Assembly: GCA_018882835.1 (NCBI GenBank)
Contig: VERE01000022.1
Span: 1-44,913, forward strand
Length of the DNA: 44,913 nucleotides
Direction of reading: 5' to 3'
DNA from: Limnohabitans sp.
GTDB taxonomy: Bacteria > Pseudomonadota > Gammaproteobacteria > Burkholderiales > Burkholderiaceae_C
The notes below the pieces were generated by a model, which ran no database searches, was not told the DNA's origin, and saw nothing but the letters and a program-made list of their open reading frames with translations. Of this stretch, positions 1 through 8,808 are shown piece by piece; the first letter of the stretch is position 1, and each line of letters begins with the position of its first letter. The position numbers were made by a program, and so were the translations under genes.

Positions 1-2
1 CC

Positions 3-248
3 AGCTGGCTGTCAGTGGCCGCAGAGCGCGCCGTCAGCCGCGCCATGGGCGGCAGTTGCTCCATGCCGCTGGCCGCGCACGCAGTCCAGCAAGGCGAGTT
101 TTTGCATTTGCGCGCCGCCTGGGGTGACCCGCAGGGCGCCACCACCCTCGTGACCGCCCAGATGACCGAACAAGTGGCTGATTTGGCTGCGGCTGAACGC
201 GTTGGCTTGGCGGTCGCTGAACGCCTGCGTGCCGGCGGGGCGTACTGA
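3..248 (+). CDS. hemC: Hydroxymethylbilane synthase (porphobilinogen deaminase), C-terminal part
   Basis: This is the C-terminal end of the enzyme that polymerises four porphobilinogens into hydroxymethylbilane in the cytoplasm. The 5' part lies outside the window. The visible stretch contains AERAVSRAMGGSCSMPLAAHA, which matches the conserved C-terminal HemC region. The Cys in GGSC is probably the one carrying the dipyrromethane cofactor (family knowledge). It is followed by the small domain-3 alpha/beta segment. The reading frame is open from base 3 and stops at TGA 246-248. hemD follows directly, as in the usual hemCDXY order, which supports the call. Confidence 0.93.
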   Translation, partial: SWLSVAAERAVSRAMGGSCSMPLAAHAVQQGEFLHLRAAWGDPQGATTLVTAQMTEQVADLAAAERVGLAVAERLRAGGAY

Positions 249-261
249 GCCCGCCCCCACC

Positions 262-1047
262 GTGGCCGCACCTGTTCGCTGGATCCTGACGCGGCCCGCC
301 GAAGAGGCCGAGCGCTGGCGCCAGGTTTTGTCGCAAGGCGGTCAGAAAGTGGTCTCTTGGCCTTTGATTGACATTCAGCCGGCACCCCAAACGGCTCTGC
401 TGCAAGCGGCCTTGCAAAACTGGTCGCATTGGGCGGCGGTGATGTTTGTCAGCCGAGCCGCCGTTCAGCACCTGATGGCCTGGCGATCCCCCAACCATGG
501 CTGGGCCAGCACGCGCTGCTGGGCCACGGGTCCGGGCACCCGGCAGGCCTTGCTGTCCGCTGGCGTGCCGCCCGCCTTGGTGGACATGCCCGATGTGCAG
601 GCAAGTCAGTTTGACACCGAACATTTGTGGCAAGTGGTGCAGCACCAGGTGCAGCCCGGTCAGCAGGTGTTGATGGTGCGTGGCACCGAAGCCGACGCGC
701 CGAGCACAGCGGGCCAAGGCCGTGACTGGCTTGCCCAGAAACTGAGCCACGCCGGCGTCAAGGTTCAAAGCTTGGCGTCGTATGTTCGCAGTGCGCCAAC
801 TTGGGATGCTGCGCAATGCGACCAGGCCCGTGCGGCGGCGCAAGACGGCTCGATTTGGCTGTTCAGCAGCTCGCAAGCCTTGCGCAATTTGCACGCCTTG
901 TTGCCCGAGCAGCATTGGGGGCAGGCCAGGGCGCTGGTGACCCATCCCCGCATTGCCGAGACGGCCCAACAACTGGGCTGGGGTGTTGTACGCACGTCAC
1001 GCCCGTCTGCGGCGGAAATCCGGTCCTCATTAGAATGCTTTGCATGA
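262..1047 (+). CDS. hemD: Uroporphyrinogen-III synthase
   Basis: HemD cyclises hydroxymethylbilane to uroporphyrinogen III, with inversion of ring D. The protein begins VRWILTRPAEEAERW, the usual HemD N-terminus, and has the two-lobed low-conservation pattern of the family, including LFSSSQALRNL in the second lobe. I place the start at GTG 262, 13 nt after hemC, giving 261 aa, because homology-like sequence begins there. An upstream in-frame TTG at 202 would overlap hemC and add a 20-residue tail unlike HemD. Neither start has a clear ribosome-binding site. The stop overlaps the hemX start (ATGA at 1044-1047), so the two are probably translationally coupled. Confidence 0.9.
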   Translation: MAAPVRWILTRPAEEAERWRQVLSQGGQKVVSWPLIDIQPAPQTALLQAALQNWSHWAAVMFVSRAAVQHLMAWRSPNHGWASTRCWATGPGTRQALLSAGVPPALVDMPDVQASQFDTEHLWQVVQHQVQPGQQVLMVRGTEADAPSTAGQGRDWLAQKLSHAGVKVQSLASYVRSAPTWDAAQCDQARAAAQDGSIWLFSSSQALRNLHALLPEQHWGQARALVTHPRIAETAQQLGWGVVRTSRPSAAEIRSSLECFA

Positions 1048-2138
1048 GCCCTGAGCCCGATCCAACTTTTTCCCCTGTGCCCGAAACCCCACGCGCAGCC
1101 GCCAGCGCGGCGCCCACCGCCCCGAAGGCCGAGCCCAGCCCTGCATCCAAATCGCTGATCCTCACGGTGGCCCTGCTGGCGGTCCTGGGCGTGTTGGGCT
1201 CGGGCTTTGTCTGGCAAAAGTTGTCTGGCATTCAAGAGCAACTGGCGCGACAAAATGCAGACACCGGCAGCCAGGCGCTGGAAGCCAAGGCGGCGGCCAA
1301 GCAAGCGCAAGAGTTGTCACGCGACACCGCGGCCAAGCTGGCGCTGACCGACACCAAGTTGAATGAAGTGGCCTTGCAGCGCAGCCAGCTCGAAGAGCTG
1401 ATGCAAAGCCTGTCCCGCTCGCGCGACGAGAACCTGGTGGTGGACATCGAGTCTGCCATCCGGTTGGCGCAACAACAGGCTCAGCTTACCGGCAGCATCC
1501 AGCCTTTGCTGGCCGCACTGCGATCAGCGGAGCAACGCCTGGCGAAGGTGTCTCACCCGCGCTTGGCGCCCCTGCAACGTGCGGTAACGCGCGACATCGA
1601 CCGCGTCAAAACAGCGGCGGTCACCGACACTCCCGGCTTGCTCATCAAGCTTGACGAACTGGTGCGCTGGACCGATGAATTGCCGCTGATCAATGCTGTG
1701 GGCGTGGCGCAAACGCCGGGCAAGGACTTGACGCCGGAGGTGCCCACCAGCAGTTGGGCGCGCGCCATCAGCGCCTCCTGGTGGGAGCGCGTGCTGACCG
1801 ATATTTGGAGTGATGTGCGCGGCCTGGTGCGCGTCAGCCGACTGGACCAACCCGAGGCCAGTTTGCTGGCCCCGGACCAAAGTTATTTTGTCCGCGAAAA
1901 CCTCAAGCTGCGCTTGCTCAATGCCAGGCTGGGCCTGCTGGCACGCCAGCATGAATCAGCCCGTGCCGACCTGAGCGCCGTACAGCGCGACCTGGCCAAA
2001 TACTTTGATGTGCAGTCACGCAAAGGGCAACTGGCCCTGGGGCTGCTCAAACAGGTGCAGACCGACATGCAGCAAGTGGAGTTACCGCGCATTGACGACA
2101 CCCTGGCCGCCTTGACCACGGCTGCGGCGGGGCGCTGA
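1044..2138 (+). CDS. hemX: HemX-family membrane protein
   Basis: This 364-aa protein belongs to the HemX family, often annotated as uroporphyrinogen-III C-methyltransferase although it lacks a methyltransferase fold. It has a Pro/Ala-rich cytoplasmic N-terminus, one membrane segment at about residues 36-57 (LILTVALLAVLGVLGSGF), and a long helical, probably coiled-coil region (LARQ..., AAAKQAQEL...) followed by the conserved HemX domain with LRSAEQRLAK and DLSAVQRDLAKYF. It probably scaffolds haem-synthesis enzymes at the membrane (inference from family and context). The ATG at 1044 overlaps the hemD stop. The open frame extends upstream to 801, but that part is hemD in another frame. Confidence 0.88.
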   Translation: MSPEPDPTFSPVPETPRAAASAAPTAPKAEPSPASKSLILTVALLAVLGVLGSGFVWQKLSGIQEQLARQNADTGSQALEAKAAAKQAQELSRDTAAKLALTDTKLNEVALQRSQLEELMQSLSRSRDENLVVDIESAIRLAQQQAQLTGSIQPLLAALRSAEQRLAKVSHPRLAPLQRAVTRDIDRVKTAAVTDTPGLLIKLDELVRWTDELPLINAVGVAQTPGKDLTPEVPTSSWARAISASWWERVLTDIWSDVRGLVRVSRLDQPEASLLAPDQSYFVRENLKLRLLNARLGLLARQHESARADLSAVQRDLAKYFDVQSRKGQLALGLLKQVQTDMQQVELPRIDDTLAALTTAAAGR

Positions 2139-2139
2139 G

Positions 2140-3432
2140 ATGCGGGCCGCACTCTGGCTGGTGGCCTTGTTTGCGGTGGCAGTGGCCACCGCTTTGCTGG
2201 CGGGCAACAACCAAGGCACCGTGACCCTTTTCTGGATGCCCTACCGCGTCGACCTGTCCATCAACATGGTGGCCTTGCTGTGGGTGATCAGCTTCGCCTT
2301 CATGCATTTGGCCTTGCGGGCGATGGCGGCCTTGTTTGAGCTGCCCAAGCAGGCGCGGCGCTGGCGCCTGTTGCAAAAAGAGCGAGCCGTCCACGCGGCC
2401 TTGCTCGACGGTCTGGCACAGATGATGACGGGGCGCTATGTGCGTGCCCGCAAGTCGGCAGAGCAGGCGTTGGCGCTGGAGTCCAGCCTGCAATCGGTGG
2501 AGCGCCACGAAGACCCCTTGCCTCGCCACTTGCCACAACTGCGCGCGCTGGCCGAATTGATTGCCGCAGAAAGCGCCCATGCGCTGCGCGACCGAGCCGC
2601 CCGTGAAGCGCATTTGCAAAATGTCATTTCGCTGCCCACCACGCGTCAGCTGCCTGGCTTGGTCGAGGCTGTGGAAGCTGCCCGTTTGAGTGCCGCGCGC
2701 TGGGCTTTGTCCGACCGCGATGCCCCCAGCGCCATGAACTGGCTGGCCAGCCTGTCGCAGGGCGTGGCCCGTCGCACCCTGACCTTGCGCTTGCGGCTCA
2801 AGGCCACGCGCCTGATGCGAAACAACTTGTCGGCGTTGGAGACAGCGCGCTTGCTGGCCAAGCATGGGGCTTTTTCCGATGTGGCATCCCAAAGTTTGCT
2901 GCGCAGCTTGTCTTTGGCATGCATGGCGGAATGCCACGACCGTGCCCAGTTTCAAACCGCCTGGCTGGCACTCGACCGCGACGAGCAGGAAGACCCTGAA
3001 GTGGCCCTGCAAGCGGCTCAGCGCTGGTTGAGCCTGCAAGGCGACCCGCGCGATGCCTTGCAATGGCTGTTGCCATTGTGGAACCAGTGGGTGTTGTCGC
3101 CCGAAGGCTTGCCCGAGGCCTACCGTGCGCGGTTGACAGACGTGATGGAGCAAGCTTTCCTGGCCTTGCCGCCTGACACCGAATGGCTGGGCCGCATTGA
3201 CCAGGCGCGCCAACATTTGCCGCGCCATCTGGAGTTGCAATACCTCAGTGGTCGTGTCTGCATGCGCCATGGCCTGTGGGGCAAAGCCCAACAAGTGCTG
3301 GAGCGCGCCGCACCTCTGCTGACAGGCTCGATCTTGCAGCGCAGGGCGTGGTCAGCTCTGGCCGAATTGGCCGAGCAACGCGGCGACGCAGAACGCGCCG
3401 CCCAAGCCTGGAAAAAAGCAGCCCTGTCCTGA
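2140..3432 (+). CDS. hemY: HemY-family inner-membrane TPR protein
   Basis: This is the proteobacterial HemY protein (430 aa), unrelated to the Bacillus protoporphyrinogen oxidase of the same name. Two N-terminal membrane segments, about residues 4-20 and 43-60, flank the conserved loop GNNQGTVTLFWMPYRVDLS. They are followed by a mainly helical, TPR-like region with repeated AARW/AALRLR patterns. The family is linked to late haem synthesis, but its exact reaction is unknown. It starts one base after the hemX stop, so hemC-D-X-Y form one operon. The next gene, rne, converges from the other strand. The 86-bp gap between the two shows no convincing terminator. Confidence 0.88.
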   Translation: MRAALWLVALFAVAVATALLAGNNQGTVTLFWMPYRVDLSINMVALLWVISFAFMHLALRAMAALFELPKQARRWRLLQKERAVHAALLDGLAQMMTGRYVRARKSAEQALALESSLQSVERHEDPLPRHLPQLRALAELIAAESAHALRDRAAREAHLQNVISLPTTRQLPGLVEAVEAARLSAARWALSDRDAPSAMNWLASLSQGVARRTLTLRLRLKATRLMRNNLSALETARLLAKHGAFSDVASQSLLRSLSLACMAECHDRAQFQTAWLALDRDEQEDPEVALQAAQRWLSLQGDPRDALQWLLPLWNQWVLSPEGLPEAYRARLTDVMEQAFLALPPDTEWLGRIDQARQHLPRHLELQYLSGRVCMRHGLWGKAQQVLERAAPLLTGSILQRRAWSALAELAEQRGDAERAAQAWKKAALS

Positions 3433-3518
3433 CCCCAACATAGCGAGGTCCCAGTGGGGCCGCGTCAGCCTCTCGCCCAAGCAAGAGACCGCCGCGTCGC
3501 ACTTTCGATGACCGAACG

Positions 3519-6281
3519 TCAGGCTTGCTGCGCTTCGAACGGCATATTGAGTTGCGCCAGATCCTTGCGTGTTTCCACCAGAATCAGCGGGCCTTCGTCC
3601 AGCACCACCGGTGCGGGGCGCTCACGGGGCACATGGACAGGCTTGGGTTCAGCCGCAATGGCAGCTTGCACGGCGGCCACGCGCTCGGCGCTGGATTGCA
3701 CCCACTCCATGCTGGCGCTCTGGGCCAAATCACTCAGGCTTTGAACCGGCAGTTCGTAACTGCCAATGCGCGGCATGCCGGTGCGTACCGGCGCGGCAGG
3801 TGCAGCGGTTGCTGCTGGCTCGGTCGCGCGGTTGTCCACCGGACGCTCATCCTGTTGGAAGCGTTCACGGCGCTCTCGCTGCGGGCGAGATGCCGGTGCA
3901 GTGCCTTCGGCATCGCTTGGCACGGTGCTGTCTGCGCTGGGCGTTTCGTTTTGCGCACGCTCGCCGCGCTCACGGCGGTCACGACCATAACGGTCGCGTG
4001 AACGGCGCTCACGGCGTTCTTCTTGCCCAGCATCAGCTTCGGCGCGGGGCACCGATGCGCCCAATTCTTGCGGTGGCACGTCGGTGTTGTGGGTCACAGT
4101 GTCTGTGGGTGGCACAACCGCTTGGAGTGCCTCGCCCTGGGCCTCGTCCTGGCGCGGGCCGCGCTCGCGACGGCGGTCACCACGCTCGCCTCGCTCACGG
4201 CGGGGTTCGCCACTGCGCTCTTGGCGCGGTGCGCGTTCGGTGCGGGCTTCGGCCGCAGGCGTTGCGTCAGTTGCTGCGGTTTCGGGGGTGCGGCGATCGG
4301 TTTTGCCTTCGGCCTGGCCATCTCGCGGCGGGCGGTTGCCGCGTTCGGTGCGGGGCCCGCGCTCGGTACGCGCTTCGCCACGGCCTTCAGGGCGCTCGCT
4401 GCGCTCACCGCGTTCGGTGCGATCTGCGCCGCGTTCGCCACGGCGACCGCCACGGCGGCCATCGCGGCCGCCACGGCCGTCTCGGCGCTCTTCTTTCTTG
4501 GCAGGTGTTTCTTCAACGGCAGCGGCAGGTGCCGGTTCGGCTTTGGCGCCACCGCCAAACAAGCCTTTGAGCCAACTGAAGAAGCCTTTTTCGGCCGGTG
4601 CAGGGCTTTGTGCAGCGGCGGGGGCGGCGGCCACCGGGGCCTTCTCGGCCACAGGTTTGGGCTCCACCACCGGTGCCGGTGCATCGGGCAGCACGCCCTT
4701 GATGACCGGTGTTTGCTTGTTGGTGGGCTCTTGCGAGCGACGCGTCACCGCAGTGGGGTCTTCGATCTCTTCGGCCATCTTGTAGCTGGCCTCGATGTTG
4801 TCCAGGCGCGGATCGTCGTGCTTCAGGCGCTCAAGTTTGTAGTTGGGTGTTTCAAGAGCCTTGTTCGGCACCAGCAGCACATTGATGCGCTGCTTGACTT
4901 CGATTTTGGCGATCTCGGTGCGCTTTTCGTTCAGCAGGAACGAAGCCACTTCCACCGGCACTTGGGCATGCACAGCGGCGGTGTTGTCCTTCATGGACTC
5001 TTCCTGGATGATGCGCAGAATTTGCAGTGCCGAGCTTTCGGTGTCGCGCACGTGGCCCGAGCCGCCGCACCGCGGGCAAGGGATGGAGGCGCCTTCGGAC
5101 AGGGCCGGGCGCAGGCGCTGGCGGCTCATTTCCATCAGGCCAAATTTGCTGATGGTGCCAAATTGCACGCGGGCACGGTCTTGGCGCAAGGCGTCACGCA
5201 AACGGTTTTCCACTTCGCGGCGGTTGCGCGACTCTTCCATGTCGATGAAGTCGATCACGATCAGGCCGCCAAGGTCGCGCAAACGCATCTGGCGGGCCAC
5301 TTCGTCGGCGGCTTCCAGGTTGGTGCGGGTGGCAGTCTCTTCGATGTCGCCGCCACGGATGGCGCGCGCCGAGTTGACGTCCACCGACACCAGCGCTTCG
5401 GTGTGGTCGATCACGATGGCGCCGCCGCTGGGCAGGTTCACGGTGCGGGCATAGGCCGACTCGATCTGGTGCTCGATCTGGAAGCGGCTGAACAAGGGTG
5501 CATCGTCGCGGTAGCGTTTCACGCGCGCGGCATGCTCGGGCATGACGTGCGACATGAACTGCTGGGCCTGCTCGTAAATGTCATCCGTGTCGATCAGGAT
5601 GTCGCCAATGTCGTTGTTGAAGTAATCGCGGATGGCACGAATCACCAGGCTCGATTCCTGATAAATCAGGAAGGCGCCTTTGCCGCCTTTGGCTGCACCG
5701 TCAATGGCGCTCCACAGTTTGAGGAGGTAGTTCAAGTCCCATTGCAGCTCGGGTGCAGAGCGGCCAATGCCGGCGGTGCGCGCAATGATGGACATGCCGT
5801 TGGGGTACTCCAGCTGGTCCATCGCCTCTTTGAGTTCGGCGCGGTCATCACCTTCAATACGGCGGCTGACGCCACCGCCGCGCGGGTTGTTGGGCATCAG
5901 AACCACATAGCGGCCAGCCAGCGAGACAAAGGTGGTCAGGGCAGCGCCTTTGTTGCCACGCTCTTCTTTTTCCACCTGAACCAGCAACTCCTGGCCTTCG
6001 CGGATGGCGTCTTGAATGCGAGCCTGGCTGGGCGACACGCCAGCCTGGAAATATTGTTTGGAGATTTCCTTGAACGGCAAAAAGCCGTGGCGGTCTTCGC
6101 CGTAGTCCACAAAGCAGGCTTCCAGCGAGGGCTCGACGCGGGTCACCACCGCTTTGTAAATATTGCCTTTGCGCTGCTCGCGGCCTTCGATTTCAATTTC
6201 GTAGTCGAGCAGTTTTTGCCCGTCGACAATGGCCAGTCGGCGTTCTTCCGCCTGAGTGGCGTTGATCAGCATCCGTTTCAT
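3519..6281 (-). CDS. rne: Ribonuclease E
   Basis: RNase E is the single-strand endoribonuclease that starts mRNA decay, matures rRNA and tRNA, and scaffolds the degradosome. The 920-aa product has an S1 domain (about 35-120), a 5'-sensor/RNase H region, and the catalytic DNase I-like domain. The Mg-binding aspartates are D301 ([15 protein letters not shown]) and D344 (VIDFIDM). The Zn-link CPRCGGSG is at 402-409. The C-terminal half (about 560-900) is Arg/Glu/Gly/Ala-rich low complexity, the usual scaffold and RNA-binding arm. It ends with the [16 protein letters not shown] tail I recall from betaproteobacterial RNase E. I chose ATG 6281 because AAGGA lies 7 nt before it. An upstream ATG at 6296 would add five residues and lacks such a site. 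Confidence 0.96.
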   Translation of the reverse strand: MKRMLINATQAEERRLAIVDGQKLLDYEIEIEGREQRKGNIYKAVVTRVEPSLEACFVDYGEDRHGFLPFKEISKQYFQAGVSPSQARIQDAIREGQELLVQVEKEERGNKGAALTTFVSLAGRYVVLMPNNPRGGGVSRRIEGDDRAELKEAMDQLEYPNGMSIIARTAGIGRSAPELQWDLNYLLKLWSAIDGAAKGGKGAFLIYQESSLVIRAIRDYFNNDIGDILIDTDDIYEQAQQFMSHVMPEHAARVKRYRDDAPLFSRFQIEHQIESAYARTVNLPSGGAIVIDHTEALVSVDVNSARAIRGGDIEETATRTNLEAADEVARQMRLRDLGGLIVIDFIDMEESRNRREVENRLRDALRQDRARVQFGTISKFGLMEMSRQRLRPALSEGASIPCPRCGGSGHVRDTESSALQILRIIQEESMKDNTAAVHAQVPVEVASFLLNEKRTEIAKIEVKQRINVLLVPNKALETPNYKLERLKHDDPRLDNIEASYKMAEEIEDPTAVTRRSQEPTNKQTPVIKGVLPDAPAPVVEPKPVAEKAPVAAAPAAAQSPAPAEKGFFSWLKGLFGGGAKAEPAPAAAVEETPAKKEERRDGRGGRDGRRGGRRGERGADRTERGERSERPEGRGEARTERGPRTERGNRPPRDGQAEGKTDRRTPETAATDATPAAEARTERAPRQERSGEPRRERGERGDRRRERGPRQDEAQGEALQAVVPPTDTVTHNTDVPPQELGASVPRAEADAGQEERRERRSRDRYGRDRRERGERAQNETPSADSTVPSDAEGTAPASRPQRERRERFQQDERPVDNRATEPAATAAPAAPVRTGMPRIGSYELPVQSLSDLAQSASMEWVQSSAERVAAVQAAIAAEPKPVHVPRERPAPVVLDEGPLILVETRKDLAQLNMPFEAQQA

Positions 6282-6375
6282 GATGCATTCCTTCATGTTC
6301 TAAATCATCACAGGCCCATGACGGGCCAACGATGCCGGAACAAACGCCAGAAAACGAAAGGAATGGCCGCCAGGG

Positions 6376-6404
6376 CCGACATGCCCGATCAGGGCCGATG
6401 TCGG
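6376..6404 (-). promoter_or_regulatory. Nested hairpin in the rne leader
   Basis: CCGACAT at 6376-6382 pairs with ATGTCGG at 6398-6404. GCCC at 6383-6386 pairs with GGGC at 6392-6395, leaving a five-base loop and a two-base bulge. The resulting 11-bp stem lies about 95-125 nt upstream of the rne start codon, on the transcribed strand of its leader. There is no following T-run, so it is not a classical terminator. By analogy with E. coli rne hairpins that RNase E recognises to control its own mRNA, this is a candidate autoregulatory element (inference). Confidence 0.45.
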
Positions 6405-6516
6405 TGGGTGGGCGCGTGGATGGGGGCGAGGCGAAGACGGGGCCGTTCGGCTTGTGCAAGCCAGAGGTTCTGTCCTGTGAACAGGGGGAGCATGCGGGGG
6501 GTGCGTGACGCCACAC

Positions 6517-6536
6517 GCGCTGGCAGCAGCCAGCGC
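6517..6536 (-). promoter_or_regulatory. Second hairpin in the rne leader
   Basis: GCGCTGG at 6517-6523 and CCAGCGC at 6530-6536 form a perfect 7-bp stem with a 6-nt loop, about 240 nt upstream of the rne start. It is GC-rich and lacks a T-run. It may be part of the structured rne 5' UTR, if transcription starts further upstream. Chance occurrence in GC-rich DNA cannot be excluded. Confidence 0.3.
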
Positions 6537-6804
6537 AGGCAGAGTGTCAACATCACCATCACGCTCATCATGTTCGTTGCTTCTCGCTGTGATCCGCTGC
6601 AATCGCGTTCATGGGGCGCTTGCAGCTTGGGTATTCCGTTACAAAGTTTTCTGGGCATCGGCTCGACCTTGAAGGGGCGCATCGCCCGTGCCACGAAGGC
6701 TAAAAGGGGCTGTGGCGCAGGGCCTCAAGGGGCATCGACCTCACAGCATGGGGCGGTCGTGCTCTAATCAGTGAATTAAATCAAGCACTTGGAACCCAAC
6801 GCTG

Positions 6805-7806
6805 GTGAAGAACATTATAGGGGCAACACACGCCACCCGTCCTCCTGAAGTGAAAAACCTGGTGGTCGACGAGGAATCGGCCGGCCAGCGGCTGGACAAT
6901 TTCCTGCTGCGTCACCTCAAAGGGGTTCCAAAAACCCATATTTACCGCATCATTCGCTCCGGCGAGGTGCGACTCAACAAGGGCCGCACCAGTGCCGAAA
7001 CCCGGGTGTCGGCGGGTGACCAGATCAGGGTGCCGCCGCTGCGCGTGTCCGACAGCCCACAAGCCAAAACCCTGGCGCCAGCGCCTGCCAAAGAGTTCCC
7101 TGTGCTGCTGGAAGACGATGGCATTTTGGCCATCAACAAGCCCTCCGGCGTGGCGGTGCACGGCGGCAGCGGTGTCAGCTTTGGGGTGATCGAGCAACTG
7201 CGCCAGGCGCGGCCGGGTGCGCGCATGCTGGAATTGGTCCATCGGCTGGATCGGGAAACCTCGGGCGTTTTGCTGGTCGCTAAAAAACGCAGTGTCCTGA
7301 CCCACCTGCAAGACCAGTTCCGGGAGCGCGAAACCGGTAAAACCTACCAAGCCCTGGTTTTGGGGCAATGGCCCTCGAACCGCAAGGTGATCGACATGCC
7401 CCTGGAGAAGTACCTGATCGGCCCCGGCGAGGCCGAGGGCGAGCGCCGGGTTCGCGTGGTCGCACGCGACGATCCCAAAGGTCAGCGCGCCATCACCCTG
7501 GTGCGCGTGGCCAAGCTGGTAGGCGATTACAGCTTGCTGGAAGTGACCATCAAGACCGGCCGCACCCACCAGATCCGGGTCCACCTGGCCAGCCTGGGCC
7601 ACCCGATTGCGGGCGACGACAAATATGGCGACTTTGAGCAAAACAAGGCGCTGCAAAAGTTGGGCTTGAAACGCATGTTTTTGCACGCTTGGCGGTTACA
7701 GTTCAAACATCCTCAAACCGGTCAGTTGGCCACGTTGCAGGCCCCGTTGCCCCCCGAACTTCAGCAATTCATAGACCATGTCCAGCCACCGCCCCCGGCA
7801 GTTTGA
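6805..7806 (+). CDS. rluC: 23S rRNA pseudouridine synthase RluC family
   Basis: This enzyme converts specific uridines of 23S rRNA to pseudouridine (U955, U2504 and U2580 in E. coli RluC). The 333-aa protein has an N-terminal S4 RNA-binding domain (about 25-85, SAGQRLDNFLLRHLKG...RSGEVRLNKGR). The RluA-type catalytic domain follows, with the signature LVHRLDRETSGVLLVAKK carrying the catalytic Asp, and then TGRTHQIRVHLASLGHPIAGD. The divergent neighbour rne is the usual partner in beta- and gammaproteobacteria and favours RluC over RluD. The assigned start is GTG 6805 with a weak GGAA upstream. GTG 6850, just before KNLVVDEES, is a possible later start. Confidence 0.92.
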   Translation: MKNIIGATHATRPPEVKNLVVDEESAGQRLDNFLLRHLKGVPKTHIYRIIRSGEVRLNKGRTSAETRVSAGDQIRVPPLRVSDSPQAKTLAPAPAKEFPVLLEDDGILAINKPSGVAVHGGSGVSFGVIEQLRQARPGARMLELVHRLDRETSGVLLVAKKRSVLTHLQDQFRERETGKTYQALVLGQWPSNRKVIDMPLEKYLIGPGEAEGERRVRVVARDDPKGQRAITLVRVAKLVGDYSLLEVTIKTGRTHQIRVHLASLGHPIAGDDKYGDFEQNKALQKLGLKRMFLHAWRLQFKHPQTGQLATLQAPLPPELQQFIDHVQPPPPAV

Positions 7807-8446
7807 CCTGATCGCCTTCGATTGGGACGGCACGCTGTTCGACTCGACCCGCATCATCACACGCTGCATTCAAGAAGCGGTGCGCGATGTCGGTGGCACC
7901 GTGCCCGATGACAAGGCCGCCTCCTATGTGATCGGGATGGCCTTGTTGCCAGCACTGGCCCATGCGGCGCCGGACGTGCCTGCCGACAAATACCCGGCGC
8001 TTGGCGCGCGATACCGCCACCACTACCTGGCCCACCAGAACGACATATGTTTGTTTGACGGCATCTTGCCCTTGCTGCAAGCCCTGCGCGAGCGCCATCA
8101 CTGGCTCGCAGTGGCCACTGGCAAAAGCCGCCAGGGCCTGAACGAGGCTTTGCAAGCGGTGGCCCTGAAAGGCGTGTTTGATGGCTCCCGCACCGCCGAC
8201 GAAACTGCCGGCAAGCCCCATCCTCGCATGCTGCACGAGCTGATGCGCGAATTTGGCGTTGAGCCCGAGCGCACCCTCATGATCGGAGACACCACCCACG
8301 ACCTGGAAATGGCCCGCAATGCCGGCTGCGCCAGCGTGGGGGTCAGTTACGGCGCCCACGAGCCCGAGGCCTTCCATGCCTTTGGCCCGCGCTTCGTGGC
8401 CCATTCGGTGGCCGAACTGCATCAGTGGCTGACAGACCATGCCTGA
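7778..8446 (+). CDS. HAD-superfamily phosphatase, phosphoglycolate-phosphatase-like
   Basis: This is a 222-aa haloacid-dehalogenase hydrolase that probably removes phosphate from a small metabolite. Motif I is FDWDGTLFDST, with nucleophile D15 and acid/base D17. Motif II is the Thr in VATGKS, motif III is the Lys in AGKPHPRM, and motif IV is MIGDTTHDLEMA. A helical cap lies between motifs I and II. The sequence resembles the Gph/PGP subgroup that relatives carry after rluC, but the substrate cannot be read from sequence. The start overlaps the rluC end by 29 nt and the end overlaps the Rieske gene by 8 nt, so all three are probably one operon. Confidence 0.88.
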   Translation: MSSHRPRQFDLIAFDWDGTLFDSTRIITRCIQEAVRDVGGTVPDDKAASYVIGMALLPALAHAAPDVPADKYPALGARYRHHYLAHQNDICLFDGILPLLQALRERHHWLAVATGKSRQGLNEALQAVALKGVFDGSRTADETAGKPHPRMLHELMREFGVEPERTLMIGDTTHDLEMARNAGCASVGVSYGAHEPEAFHAFGPRFVAHSVAELHQWLTDHA

Positions 8447-8807
8447 AGCGCAGGTGCCCTTGTGTGGCTCCGCCGAACTGATCGACGGTGGGCTGGCAGT
8501 GCCCTTTGATGTGGTCTATGCCGGCCAGACCTGTCGTGCCTTTGCCATCCGCCACCAAGGGCAGGCGCATGCCTACCTGAACCGCTGCAGCCATGTGGCC
8601 ATGGAAATGGACTATCAGCCCAACCGTTTTTGGGACGACAGCGGCCGCCAACTGATTTGCGCCACCCATGGCGCCACCTACGCCCCCGATACTGGCCGCT
8701 GCACCGGCGGACCCGGGCGCGGCGGCTTGATCAAAATTGACCTCACGGAACGCGATGGCGTGGTCCACTGGCATACTGCCTACAACTTGAAACCTGTTGA
8801 ATTTTGA
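8439..8807 (+). CDS. Small Rieske [2Fe-2S] ferredoxin-like protein
   Basis: This is a 122-aa stand-alone Rieske domain. The first cluster ligand pair is in NRCSHVAMEMDY (C-x-H) and the second in CATHGATYAP (C-x-x-H), the usual two-Cys, two-His arrangement. There is no signal peptide or membrane segment, so it is probably a soluble cytoplasmic electron carrier or sensor. It sits between a HAD phosphatase and an S49 peptidase, overlapping the first by 8 nt and almost touching the second. No oxygenase component is nearby, so it does not look like part of a dioxygenase. Its partner is unknown. Confidence 0.87.
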   Translation: MPEAQVPLCGSAELIDGGLAVPFDVVYAGQTCRAFAIRHQGQAHAYLNRCSHVAMEMDYQPNRFWDDSGRQLICATHGATYAPDTGRCTGGPGRGGLIKIDLTERDGVVHWHTAYNLKPVEF

Positions 8808-8808
8808 A

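Larger units (their letters stand above)
6282..6804. other. Divergent rne/rluC intergenic region with rne leader
   Basis: About 520 bp separate the divergent rne and rluC starts. I see no convincing gene here; short open frames lack conserved sequence and ribosome sites. The rne-proximal half contains two clear inverted repeats, listed separately, that would form hairpins in the rne transcript. E. coli rne has a long autoregulatory 5' leader, so a similar role is plausible (inference). I could not identify a strong sigma-70 promoter for either gene. There is an AT-rich stretch just before rluC at about 6766-6782. Confidence 0.6.

Noticed and set aside
2047-3294. 415-codon minus-strand open frame opposite hemY
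   Set aside because: It overlaps hemY fully, is Gln/His/Arg-rich and shows no family motifs.
4023-6767. Very long open frame (914 codons) on the plus strand opposite rne
   Set aside because: The minus strand encodes a full RNase E with all catalytic motifs. The antisense frame has no recognisable domain and results from codon bias and repeats.
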